Below, one piece after another: positions 44,600 through 52,708 of a stretch of 64,000 nt of DNA. The translations under genes were made by a program, and so were the position numbers. The notes below the pieces were generated by a model. That model saw only the letters and a list, made by a program, of their open reading frames with translations, was not told where the DNA came from and ran no database searches. Numbering within the stretch: the stretch's first letter is position 1; the number at the start of each line of letters is the position of its first letter. The stretch comes from PCPOR2b sp965220385 (GTDB lineage Bacteria > Poribacteria > WGA-4E > PCPOR2b): positions 3,224,001 through 3,288,000 of the forward strand of contig OZ244825.1 of NCBI GenBank assembly GCA_965220385.1, read 5' to 3'.

Positions 44600-44761
44600 T
44601 TAGTCAGCAAGCATCCCCAAATCAGGCAGCCCCTCCACAATCTCCACAGTCTCCAAACTGACCGTGATCACCTTCCCGATTAGCCTGACGATGTACTGCG
44701 GATCATCCTCACGGTTTGGGTCGTTGACGATGCCGCTCCGTTTGTCCGTCTTGACGCTATA
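44600..44761 (-). pseudogene. C-terminal remnant of a type ISP restriction-modification enzyme / predicted helicase
   Basis: 53 codons with no start codon: the preceding in-frame codon is a stop. It reads YSVKTDKRSGIVNDPNREDD, then a PQYIVRLIGKVITVSLETV segment, and ends GLPDLGMLAD-stop. This pattern (TDKxSGIxNDPN ... YIxxLIxxVxxVSxxTxxIVxGLP) matches the extreme C-terminus of large type ISP / COG4889-type enzymes from memory. Only the tail remains, between a MITE and the SDR gene, so a large gene was deleted or the tail was carried in. Confidence 0.55.
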
Positions 44762-44781
44762 CTAGGTTAGCCCTCCACATC

Positions 44782-45579
44782 TTATCCAACCCGTGCGCTC
44801 AAGCCGCCGTCAACGGGCAGAAGCACCCCTGTGATATACCGCGCATCGTCGGACGCCAAGAATGTTGCCGCAGCCGCGACATCCCAGCCGGAGCCCATCT
44901 TTTGAAGAAGCGGTACATCCTCGTCCCGTTCCCGACGGATAACGTCGTGGCTCACCCCCCGCTCCTCTACCCGTCGTTCAATTGCCATGGGCGTATCCAT
45001 CAGTCCCGGCAGGATTGCATTCACACGCACCCCATATTCCGCGTTCTCTATGGCGAGGTTTTGTGTCATCGCATTGATTGCTGCCTTGCTGGTTTTGTAA
45101 GCGAGCATGGTCGGCCGCGTGCAGAGTGACGCCGTCGAGGAGATATTGATAATCACCCCCGACCCTTGGGCGCGCATCACCGGTAGGACGTGCTTGATTG
45201 TGAGAAACATCCCTTTGAGGTTGATATCCATCAATAATTGCCAACTGGCTTCGGTCGAATCAACCGTGTCAGCATCAGCCGCCGTGATTCCGACGTTATT
45301 ATGCAAGATATCAACGCGCCCGTAGCGATCAACGCAGGTTTCGATAATTGCCTGACACTCCTCCTCAACGGTGATGTCCGCACCGAAAACTGACGCTTCA
45401 CCGTCAGTTTCTTCTATCATCCGAGCGGTATCTTCCGCTGAATCGGGTCGCTTGTCAACGAGAAGTACCTGTGCGCCCTCCTTTGCGAAACGAATCGCGG
45501 TTGCCCTGCCGTTGCCAATGGTTTCCCCCGGCGTTTGACCGGCACCGACAACGATGGCGACCTTGCCACTGAGCGACAT
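44782..45579 (-). CDS. SDR family oxidoreductase
   Basis: 265 residues; AAAAGGAG precedes the ATG. The cofactor loop is atypical: GAGQTPGETIGNGRATA at 12-28 in place of the usual TGxxxGIG spacing, i.e. with about six residues inserted. NNVG near 94, catalytic NISSTASLCTRPTMLAYKTS with the Y-x-x-x-K completed by K near 167, and ITGVLLPVDGGLSARVG at the end. NAD(P)-dependent. Monocistronic. The same-strand CMD-like gene lies 109 nt upstream, past a palindromic repeat. Confidence 0.85.
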   Translation of the reverse strand: MSLSGKVAIVVGAGQTPGETIGNGRATAIRFAKEGAQVLLVDKRPDSAEDTARMIEETDGEASVFGADITVEEECQAIIETCVDRYGRVDILHNNVGITAADADTVDSTEASWQLLMDINLKGMFLTIKHVLPVMRAQGSGVIINISSTASLCTRPTMLAYKTSKAAINAMTQNLAIENAEYGVRVNAILPGLMDTPMAIERRVEERGVSHDVIRRERDEDVPLLQKMGSGWDVAAAATFLASDDARYITGVLLPVDGGLSARVG

Positions 45580-45650
45580 ACAAATCTCCTTTTGTCTATT
45601 ACATCTCTGTTAATGGATGAGTTTGCGGCTGTTGATACGGTTACGTGCAG

Positions 45651-45710
45651 TATAATGCGTAACAAGAAATGCGTAAGGGAGAAAATTTTACGCATTGCGT
45701 ATTATTCCCT
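45651..45710. repeat. palindromic repeat, family E copy 3, overlapping a gene end
   Basis: TATAATGCGTAACAAGAAAT, then GCGTAAGGGAG, an A-rich loop and TTTTACGCATTGCGTATTAT. The TAA stop of the minus-strand gene 45688-46320 lies inside it. Confidence 0.65.
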
Positions 45711-46320
45711 TGGATGAACTAATGAACTCAATATCAGCGAACGGTGCATCTTCACCGCTGGGCACCGGCACCTCGAATACATTCAGAGTCATTGACACCA
45801 GCGTGTAGTAACCGAGCAGGATTACTAACTCCACAACTCCTGCTTCACCGAGCAGCTCAACCGCTTCGTCATATAGATGGTCTGACACCCGATGTTGGTC
45901 GAGCAATTCACGGGCAAAGTTATAGACCAACCCCTCAATTGGATTGGAGAAATCTGGGGATGTCTCCGCTTTGACGCTTGCTATTACCCCCTCGCCCAAG
46001 CCTTCACGTCTTGCAATTCTCTCATGTGCCCACCATTCATATTGTGCCTTCCATTTCGCAGCAACGATTAAAATTGCGAGCTCTCGCAGCGGCGGAGGGA
46101 GCGTACTTTCAAAACGGACGGTCTCGCCGAGCCGTTGTGCCGCCTCACCTAATACAGGGCTTCTGAGCCACGCATTGAACGGACCGCTCATCCCGCCTTC
46201 CGCCGTGAGTAGGTCTTCGGGGGCGCGCCCCTCGCCACGCTTACCGCCGGTGATACTCTCAAAAAGATGCTGTTGGGCTTCAGTAAAATTTTCAGGCGTG
46301 ATGTATGATATTCGACTCAT
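45688..46320 (-). CDS. carboxymuconolactone decarboxylase (CMD/AhpD)-like protein
   Basis: 210 residues. AAAGGAATTGAGAA before the ATG. All-helical CMD-type pattern: PLRELAILIVAAKWKAQYEW at about 77-96 then WAHERIARREGLGEGVIASV (the E-W-x-x-H region), and VELVILLGYYTLVSMTLNVF near 168-187. No CxxC, so not an AhpD peroxidase by motif; a decarboxylase or hydrolase-like role is more plausible. Residues after about 200 (SSSKGIIRNA) are encoded by the border and arm of a family E palindromic repeat, which supplies the stop codon. Confidence 0.75.
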   Translation of the reverse strand: MSRISYITPENFTEAQQHLFESITGGKRGEGRAPEDLLTAEGGMSGPFNAWLRSPVLGEAAQRLGETVRFESTLPPPLRELAILIVAAKWKAQYEWWAHERIARREGLGEGVIASVKAETSPDFSNPIEGLVYNFARELLDQHRVSDHLYDEAVELLGEAGVVELVILLGYYTLVSMTLNVFEVPVPSGEDAPFADIEFISSSKGIIRNA

Positions 46321-46345
46321 TTCTCAATTCCTTTTTTATTTATGT

Positions 46346-46512
46346 TAACGCAAGTTGCTAGTCGTCCAACCCGCTCGGCTTGGATAGGCATATCCAAGCC
46401 ATCTTTGTACCTGTGCAGTGGGTTTGTCAATCCACTGCGAGCGGTTAATGGGCTTTATTCAGTTCCCATTCTCCCGCTTTACAACATTTTCCATAACTAT
46501 CAACTTAGGTTA
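46346..46512. mobile_element. MITE-like element, family B copy 3
   Basis: About 167 nt from TAACGCAAGTTGCTA to TATCAACTTAGGTTA, with hairpins GCTTGGATAGGCATATCCAAGC-type (arms GCTTGGAT/ATCCAAGC) and GCAGTGGGTT/AATCCACTGC. Together with the next two repeats it accounts for part of the 678-nt gap 46321-46998. Confidence 0.7.
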
Positions 46513-46680
46513 TGTTAATGATAGGACTCAGGCACTTCAGGTTTAAAAGTGGATCCGGACGCAGATTTAGAGATAGGAGGTAAAGCTGTCTGAATGATTT
46601 CGATTAACCGATGTGCGGAAAGGTGGAATTACTGTATCACGCTCCCTGCGGGGAGTCAAGCGCAAAGACGATAGCCACGG

Positions 46681-46706
46681 AGGGCACCCACAAGGGGCGC
46701 CCCTAC
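46681..46706. repeat. REP-like GGGGC/GCCCC hairpin
   Basis: AGGGCACCCACAAGGGGCGC then CCCTACA; reverse orientation of the GTAGGGGCAACCCTTGTGGT motif near 56971. Nothing else recognisable between 46513 and 46880. Confidence 0.5.
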
Positions 46707-46887
46707 AGAGGTTCGTTTCTCGGTGTATAGCTCTCGAAGTTTTTCATGGTTTCCCACCTGCATCTGTGATAACATCTGAAATGATAGAAAAATATAATGC
46801 GTAAGACCTTTGCACATTTTTATAGTTTATACTTAAAGAAGAGGCTGATATTAAGAAATCGTTCAACGGAAATCCAAGGCAGAGGCA

Positions 46888-46952
46888 AGAAACCGAGTTT
46901 TCAAGTCCCGCGTAGCGTGGATGCTCGGAACAGCAAAAAAAACTCGGTTTCC
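46888..46952. repeat. hairpin repeat, family D copy 5 (short core)
   Basis: AGAAACCGAGTTTTCAAGTC, part of the core (CCGCGTAGCGTGGATGCTC), then AAAAAAAACTCGGTTTC. Lies 46 nt before the Gfo/Idh ATG. Confidence 0.65.
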
Positions 46953-46998
46953 CTTCGCGTTTTGCACATTCTTTTTATATAAGCCAAAGGAGAATATA

Positions 46999-48057
46999 AT
47001 GAAAACTTACCGAGTGGCAATTGTGGGGTTAGGCCGTATGGGGAGTACACTTGACCAGTCGATTGCGTCAGCCTCTCATGCGAGTGAACGGCTCCAAGTG
47101 GTCGCAGGGGCAGAGACGATGCCAGAGCGACGGACAGCGTTCCAAGAAAAATGGGGCGTTGAAACGGTTTACGAAGACTACCAAGAGATGATAGAGAAAG
47201 AGCAGCCGGATATGGTGGGTGTGTGTACGACAGCAACCGGTCTGCCGAAGCCGGGCAATCGTGCCCCATCAACATCGTTTCGCGACGATGCCCACGCAGA
47301 TATGGCGGTCTATTCGGCGAACGCTGGTGTGCCGATGCTCTTTGTGGAGAAGGCGATCTCTTGCTCTGTGGAAAAGGCTGATGAAGTCCTTGAAGCCTGC
47401 CGGAAACATGGCACCGCTTTCAACACGGGTGTATTGAGACGGTTCAGCGGACGATATAAACGGATACGTGACATGATTGCACGGGGTGACATCGGCGAGC
47501 CGCAATCGGCGGTGGTATATGGGGCTGCCAGTCTGATGCACGTGCATATCCACTGGATGGACACCGTCTCCTACCTGCTCGGCGATCCGGAGATTGCAGC
47601 GGTACGCGGGGATCTGCTGCCCAGAAGTATAGAGGTAAAAAACAACCGGCTTGAGGAAGACCCGCAGGGGCTTTTTCAGATCGCCTTCGCCAACGGGATC
47701 GAAGCGTGGTCGGTGCCGAACGGGGGACGGGAGTACGAGATAGTCGGAACGGAAGGCACCATCCGATCGATGTGGGACGGTGCAGCGGTGACTTTCCGGA
47801 AAGCGAATGACGCAGAGGGCTGGCCCCTACAGTGGGAAGGAGAGACATTCCCAGAGGAAACTCCGGTCAGCACCGTGGTTACCTGTTTAGAGGATTTGGT
47901 AGAGGCATATGAGTCGGGACGTCCGTCAATTGGCAATATTGAGGTGACACACCCAATCACAGAGGCGTGTATCACTGTGGCGGAGAGCCATCGGCAGGGC
48001 GGTCGCTGGATCGATTTGCCGATGCAGAATCGGGATTTGTATGTGTTTCATGTATGA
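46999..48057 (+). CDS. Gfo/Idh/MocA family oxidoreductase
   Basis: 352 residues from ATG 46999 (AAAGGAG 8 nt upstream; the frame continues upstream only through repeat sequence). Rossmann motif VAIVGLGRMGSTLDQS at 6-21, VAGAETMPERRTAF near 41-54 and MLFVEKAISCSVEKADEVLE near 119-138 with the catalytic K124 in VEKAI. HVHIHWMDTVSYLLGDPEIA near 185-204 is the alpha/beta domain. Expected NAD(P)-dependent sugar or cyclitol dehydrogenase. Single gene. Confidence 0.88.
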   Translation: MKTYRVAIVGLGRMGSTLDQSIASASHASERLQVVAGAETMPERRTAFQEKWGVETVYEDYQEMIEKEQPDMVGVCTTATGLPKPGNRAPSTSFRDDAHADMAVYSANAGVPMLFVEKAISCSVEKADEVLEACRKHGTAFNTGVLRRFSGRYKRIRDMIARGDIGEPQSAVVYGAASLMHVHIHWMDTVSYLLGDPEIAAVRGDLLPRSIEVKNNRLEEDPQGLFQIAFANGIEAWSVPNGGREYEIVGTEGTIRSMWDGAAVTFRKANDAEGWPLQWEGETFPEETPVSTVVTCLEDLVEAYESGRPSIGNIEVTHPITEACITVAESHRQGGRWIDLPMQNRDLYVFHV

Positions 48058-48063
48058 AGCATC

Positions 48064-48215
48064 TATGGTAGATTTTAGAATTACTTATACATTATAGATG
48101 AGCCCTTACCCCCCTAACCTCTGCGCTCCTCGGTAGGTGCGGTTTCTAACCGCACCGCATCCCGATGAATCGGGATAAATCGGGATCCCGACAGGTCGGG
48201 AGAAACAGTGCCTAC
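48064..48215. repeat. MITE-like element, family A copy 6, truncated
   Basis: Left end TATGGTAGATTTTAGAATTA, then the GGTGCGGTTTCTAACCGCACC core at about 48140 and clustered CCCGATGAATCGGGA-type palindromes. The right terminal repeat is missing. Confidence 0.55.
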
Positions 48216-48285
48216 CAAATGGGAGAACGGCAGAGGCGATTTTCTAACCCACCGATGTTGAACAACCGTGAATCGGAGAAACAGT

Positions 48286-49926
48286 ATGGCTTACCGCGAC
48301 ATCTTAAAAAAAATTCGACTTACTTTTCCGCAACCGGTATCCGACGCGATACATGATTCGTACTTCGTGCATTCCATCATGCGTGCTTTGGATCAGGTTG
48401 ATGACCTAAAAACACATCTGCCGATGCTCGGTGACATCGTTCCCGGCGATTTCGAGAAAGCCAGAGAAACAACGTTACCGGAGACCATGACCTCGGTTGA
48501 GGATGTCACCGCTGACCTTGTGAGTTACCTCCGAGGGATGACTCTTTTCGGGCATCCCCGGACGCAACAGAACGTTGTTCCGCCCCCGACAATTCCAAGC
48601 CTGATTGGGGTACTTCTCGCTTCTCTGTATAACCCGAATATAGCTTGGGATGAATATAGTCGGTTGGTGGCATTGGCGGAAGTTGAGACTGTCGCCATGG
48701 CTTCACAACTGATCGGATATGACCCGGAACAGGCGAGCGGTGTGTTTACCTTTGGTGGCACCGCGACAACACTCTACGGCGTGAAACTTGGGCTTGAAAA
48801 GGCTTGTCCGGGAACAATTCAAAACGGCGCCCCTGAAGACGCCGTCGTGTTTGTGTCAGATGCAGGTCACTACTGTGCTGCTAACATTGTCGGCTGGCTC
48901 GGAATAGGGACGAAAAATTTGGTCACAATTCCGACAACAGTTGAGAATGAAATCGATCTTGTGCAACTTGAGGCAGAAGCACGGAAAGTATTAGGGGCTG
49001 GGAGGAAGATTGCTGCTATTATTGCGACTTTGGGCACCACGGATGCGTTCGGTTTGGACGATTTAGAACACATTGCAGCGTTACGAGACACACTCGTTGA
49101 TGACTTCCAACTTGACTATCAGCCCCACATCCACGCAGATGCTGTTATCGGGTGGGCTTGGTCAGTTTTCAACGACTACGATTTCGAGAATAATCCTCTG
49201 GGGTTTCGTCCGCGTACCGTCCGTGCATTGGCAGGCGCGTGTCGGCGAATCCGACATCTATCCCTAGCGGATTCGGTGGGTATTGATTTCCACAAAACTG
49301 GTTTTACCCCTTATATCTCCAGTCTTGTTCTCGTCAAAAACCGAGGGGATTTGGAATTGGTGAAACGGCACCCGGAACAGATGCCGTATCTCTATCAGTT
49401 TGGGGAACATCGTCCGGGAATGTATACGCTTGAAACCTCCAGAGCCGGAACGGGTCCCCTCGCCGCCCTTGCCAATTTTCGGTTGTTCGGTGAAGAAGGT
49501 TTAAGAGTCATCCTTGGACACATCGTTGAAATGACACAACTCCTGCGGGAACATCTCGAAGGACACGAAGGCACAACTGTGCTGAACCGCGAGAATTTCG
49601 GAACCGTCACGCTCTTCCGCGCTTATCCAGTTGGCGTCGATACCTTCTCAATTAAGCGGCACGAATTTGAGGATGCCACCTATCGCGATAGCTTGCTTGC
49701 ACACAACGACTACAACCGAGCAATCTCTGAATACGTGCATTCGGAGGCGATGGAGGGCAGAGGGGTTGTGATTTCGATAACAGATTGCTATCGGCAAACC
49801 CAATACGGCGAACCGATTGTTGCGTTAAAGTCATTTATCCTATCCCCGTTTGTCGATGAAGCCGATGTAGAAATGGTCGTTTCAAAGGTTTTGGAAGCGC
49901 GGGGGAAGGTGAGTGGCTCAAGTTAA
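48286..49926 (+). CDS. group II PLP-dependent decarboxylase (glutamate/aromatic amino acid decarboxylase family)
   Basis: 546 residues from ATG 48286 (GGAG 8 nt upstream). Fold-type I pattern: GVFTFGGTATTLYGVKLGLE near 148-167, VFVSDAGHYCAANIVGWLGI near 188-207 (His stacking on PLP), IIATLGTTDAFGLDDLEHIA near 245-264, HIHADAVIGWAW near 281-292 and the Schiff-base lysine in DSVGIDFHKTGFTPY near 329-343. It decarboxylates an amino acid to an amine in the cytoplasm; the substrate is not readable. It lies 33 nt upstream of a DegT-type aminotransferase on the same strand, likely one operon. Confidence 0.85.
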   Translation: MAYRDILKKIRLTFPQPVSDAIHDSYFVHSIMRALDQVDDLKTHLPMLGDIVPGDFEKARETTLPETMTSVEDVTADLVSYLRGMTLFGHPRTQQNVVPPPTIPSLIGVLLASLYNPNIAWDEYSRLVALAEVETVAMASQLIGYDPEQASGVFTFGGTATTLYGVKLGLEKACPGTIQNGAPEDAVVFVSDAGHYCAANIVGWLGIGTKNLVTIPTTVENEIDLVQLEAEARKVLGAGRKIAAIIATLGTTDAFGLDDLEHIAALRDTLVDDFQLDYQPHIHADAVIGWAWSVFNDYDFENNPLGFRPRTVRALAGACRRIRHLSLADSVGIDFHKTGFTPYISSLVLVKNRGDLELVKRHPEQMPYLYQFGEHRPGMYTLETSRAGTGPLAALANFRLFGEEGLRVILGHIVEMTQLLREHLEGHEGTTVLNRENFGTVTLFRAYPVGVDTFSIKRHEFEDATYRDSLLAHNDYNRAISEYVHSEAMEGRGVVISITDCYRQTQYGEPIVALKSFILSPFVDEADVEMVVSKVLEARGKVSGSS

Positions 49927-49959
49927 AAGCACGTGTCAAACGTAAAGGAGGGACATCGC

Positions 49960-51201
49960 ATGAATGAGCGTTTGGCTATTAATGGTGGAACCCCGGTGCG
50001 CACACAACCATTCGGGCAATCTCACGATTTTGGTGACGAAGACATTGCAGCAGTCACCGAAGTCATTCGTTCAGGCAACATCGGTAAGGGACCACAGGTT
50101 GCTCAATTTGAGCGTGAGTTTGCGGCAAGGCATGGCGTCAAACACGCCATCTCAGTCACCTCCGGGACGGCGGCGATGCACGTCTGCATTGGGGCGATCA
50201 ATCCTGACCCCGGCGACGAGATTATCGTTTCGCCCTGGACCGCTGGCGGCAGCTTCATCGGTGCGCTGTTGCACAACTGCGTCCCCGTATTCGCCGACAT
50301 TGACGACACTTTCACCCTTGACCCAAAAGACGTTGAAGCAAAGATCACGCCGCGCACACGGGCAATTATCGCCGTGCATCTGTTTGGCAACCCTTGCAAT
50401 ATGGATGCATTGCGGGAGATTGCACAACGTCATCAGCTTTTCTTGATTGAGGATTGCTGTCAGGCTCACTTTGCGGAATATCAGGGTCAGACTGTCGGCA
50501 CGCTTGGCGATATCAACGGCTTTAGTTTTGGCGGAAAACACCTCTCGGCGGGCATGGGCGGTATCGTCCTAACGGATGATGAGGGACTCTGGGGCCGTGG
50601 TGTTCTCTTTTCTGACGCTGCGCTGCCGCGCGCCAACGGACCGTATGAAGGGCTGCCTTATGCGAACTACTTCCTCGCACCGAACTATAAGATCAACGAT
50701 CTGATTGCGGCGGTGTTGCTCACGCAACTCAAGAAGGTTGATGGCTACATTGCGAACAAGATTCGTGCTGCCCAGCAGATTATTGAGGAGCTTGCTGACA
50801 TTGAGGAGATTACGCCCCAGCGGGTTCGGCCAGGCGACCGTCACACCTACTGGGTACTCGGTTTTACGATCAATACCAACCGGCTCAACTGCTCCGCCGG
50901 GGAGTTCGCCGAAGCGGTGAGTAGAGAGGGGGTTCCGCTGGGGGGACCATACATCGGATCGGGGAAGGAGGGGCCTCTTTACCGCAACCCGTTTCTCGCT
51001 GAACCGGACTGCTACGGTCGCACCCGCTTCCCATTCGACTATGAACGGGAAAAGCCGATCGACTACCGGTTAGTCGAATGTCCGTATGGCGAAGCCCTGA
51101 TGCGTCGAGGTGTCAACCTCAGTATGCTTCCGAGCTTTACCGATGCGGACATTGCGGACATCGTCCAAGCGATTCGCAAAGTCGCTCACCACTATCGCTA
51201 G
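49960..51201 (+). CDS. DegT/DnrJ/EryC1/StrS family aminotransferase
   Basis: 413 residues from ATG 49960, preceded by AAAGGAGGG. VTSGTAAMHVCIGAINPDPG near 73-92, DEIIVSPWTAGGSFIGALLH near 93-112, HLFGNPCNMDALREIAQRHQ near 139-158, LIEDCCQAHFAEYQG near 161-175 and the PLP-lysine region GFSFGGKHLSAGMGG near 186-200. These enzymes aminate keto-sugars (nucleotide-activated) using glutamate. It is probably co-transcribed with the decarboxylase 33 nt upstream. Convergent with the next gene: the two coding sequences overlap by 4 nt at their ends. Confidence 0.87.
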   Translation: MNERLAINGGTPVRTQPFGQSHDFGDEDIAAVTEVIRSGNIGKGPQVAQFEREFAARHGVKHAISVTSGTAAMHVCIGAINPDPGDEIIVSPWTAGGSFIGALLHNCVPVFADIDDTFTLDPKDVEAKITPRTRAIIAVHLFGNPCNMDALREIAQRHQLFLIEDCCQAHFAEYQGQTVGTLGDINGFSFGGKHLSAGMGGIVLTDDEGLWGRGVLFSDAALPRANGPYEGLPYANYFLAPNYKINDLIAAVLLTQLKKVDGYIANKIRAAQQIIEELADIEEITPQRVRPGDRHTYWVLGFTINTNRLNCSAGEFAEAVSREGVPLGGPYIGSGKEGPLYRNPFLAEPDCYGRTRFPFDYEREKPIDYRLVECPYGEALMRRGVNLSMLPSFTDADIADIVQAIRKVAHHYR

Positions 51202-52358
51202 AATAGGCCCTCCGGCTCCAGTCCCAAGAAGAACTGTCCCGCCGTTTCGTAGTGCGCCATACGCCCCTGAATCTGCTGCGTGATAACGTGCGCATCTTGG
51301 AACCGGCGTTGAATCGGCTTGTGCTCGAAAATGGAGTCGGAACCGCACACCTCATAGACAATATCGACCGCTTCTGCCGCCATGCGGATAGCGTGTGTAG
51401 AAGCGAGTCGTAATCGGATGCGTTCCTCAACTGTTAAGGCGTGAACCTTGCAGGCGCTCTCCCACGCTGTGGATGCGGCTTCGAGTAGAAACGCACGCGC
51501 CGATCCCCAGATTGCCTCCGCTCTGCCGATTTCCCGTTGGACGATAGGTTTATCTCGCAACAGATTTTGATCAAAACGCGGACGCTTCCCACCCGCCAAC
51601 TCAACCGCGGCCTCCAGCGCGGAACGGGCAACGCCGAGTGCCGTGCACGCAAACCCCGAAGCAAACAGCAGCAATATCGGCATCACATATAGTGGTCCCT
51701 CTTCACGCGGGGTATTGGACGGGTTGAACGTCCGCTCACTGGGGACAAAGACATCTTTAACTTCAAAACTAAAAGTTCCAGTTCCCCGAAGCCCATTGAC
51801 CTGCCACACATCTACGAGGGTTACCTGTTCTTTCGGCATGATTAGCATCCGGTCTTCCCTCTTATCAACTGAAGGGTCTTCGACGGGAGCGACCGCTGCC
51901 ATCCAAGCCGCATGGCGACAGCCGCTGCTAAAATTCCATCGCCCTGTGAGACGGTATCCCCCACTGACCGGAAGAGCAGAGGCATTTGTTGGAGGACCAT
52001 TTGCGACCACCGCCCGCGGCTTACTCCAAATCTCTCGCGCTAACGGCTCAGGCATCTTTGCCGAGACAGTTGCAAAAACATTATTTTGGTTGATACACCA
52101 AGCGGTGCTACCGTCAACTTCAGCGAAGGTCTGAACGATCGAAAGATGCTCCAGATAGTCGATCTCCCCACCACCGAGGGAGCGCGGCACAAGCAGGCGG
52201 AAAAACCCCTTGTCTGCAAGCACAGCAAAAAGTTCGTCAGGCAGTTCCCGTTCTTGATCGATACGGTCGGTGACCGCTGCAACATGGGACGCGAGTTCAC
52301 GCGCTGCGGTGAGATAAGAACCGGGGTTGTTTTGGGTGGAGGCCATTTTTCGTATCAC
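51198..52358 (-). CDS. acyl-CoA-dehydrogenase-fold flavoprotein (DszC/HsaA-like)
   Basis: 386 residues; the ATG five codons in (52346) is an alternative start, neither with a clear site. N-terminal helical domain (LFAVLADKGFFRLLVPRSLG, then GGGEIDYLEHLSIVQTFAEV), beta domain with GYRLTGRWNFSSGCRHAAWM near 130-149, and a type-2 acyl-CoA dehydrogenase C-terminal domain. The FSSG and DGSTAWC patterns are closer to flavin-dependent monooxygenases (DszC, HsaA, HpaB-type) than to fatty acyl-CoA dehydrogenases, so a reduced-flavin hydroxylase is the better guess. Convergent with the aminotransferase (4-nt overlap). Confidence 0.75.
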   Translation of the reverse strand: MIRKMASTQNNPGSYLTAARELASHVAAVTDRIDQERELPDELFAVLADKGFFRLLVPRSLGGGEIDYLEHLSIVQTFAEVDGSTAWCINQNNVFATVSAKMPEPLAREIWSKPRAVVANGPPTNASALPVSGGYRLTGRWNFSSGCRHAAWMAAVAPVEDPSVDKREDRMLIMPKEQVTLVDVWQVNGLRGTGTFSFEVKDVFVPSERTFNPSNTPREEGPLYVMPILLLFASGFACTALGVARSALEAAVELAGGKRPRFDQNLLRDKPIVQREIGRAEAIWGSARAFLLEAASTAWESACKVHALTVEERIRLRLASTHAIRMAAEAVDIVYEVCGSDSIFEHKPIQRRFQDAHVITQQIQGRMAHYETAGQFFLGLEPEGLF

Positions 52359-52440
52359 TTTCTGAGTGCGATCTTTAAGATCAAGTTCAGATCAAATCGT
52401 GGGCTATAGTATCATAGATTGGCGTAGTCCTTCAAGCCCC

Positions 52441-52469
52441 TTGACAACAAATGCGCTTGATGCTACACT
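52441..52469 (+). promoter_or_regulatory. sigma70-like promoter
   Basis: TTGACA, 17-nt spacer, TACACT on the plus strand. It lies upstream of the family C element and the membrane-protein gene at 52709, which it could serve. The -10 matches consensus 4/6. Confidence 0.4.
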
Positions 52470-52494
52470 CACTCAGCAATAGGGATTACCATGA

Positions 52495-52652
52495 TAGGAC
52501 TTACGCAGCTAAACGGTTAAAGCCCTGTAGTTCGGCGATTCATCGCCGCTAGACACCGGTCCCAACGCCCGTTTCTTAATCCCGATTTATCGGGGATGAA
52601 TCCCCGATAAATCGGGACAGGCGGGCAACTACAATCGAAGTGCATAAGTCCT
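52495..52652. mobile_element. MITE-like element, family C copy 2
   Basis: 158 nt between TAGGACTTACGCA and TGCATAAGTCCT, inverted ends. Contains TGTAGTTCGGCGATTCATCG and CCCGATTTATCGGGGATGAA-type palindromes as in copy 1. Lies inside the 350-nt gap 52359-52708, which otherwise holds only the promoter above. Confidence 0.75.
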
Positions 52653-52708
52653 GTATGAATGTAGTAGCAGCCCACCAAGAATTGGTTTGAGGACAGCGGA
52701 GTGCCTAA

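Noticed and set aside
46535..46880. Small plus-strand open frames in the 46.3-47.0 kb gap
   Set aside because: Short frames through repeat sequence without ribosome site or recognisable protein pattern.
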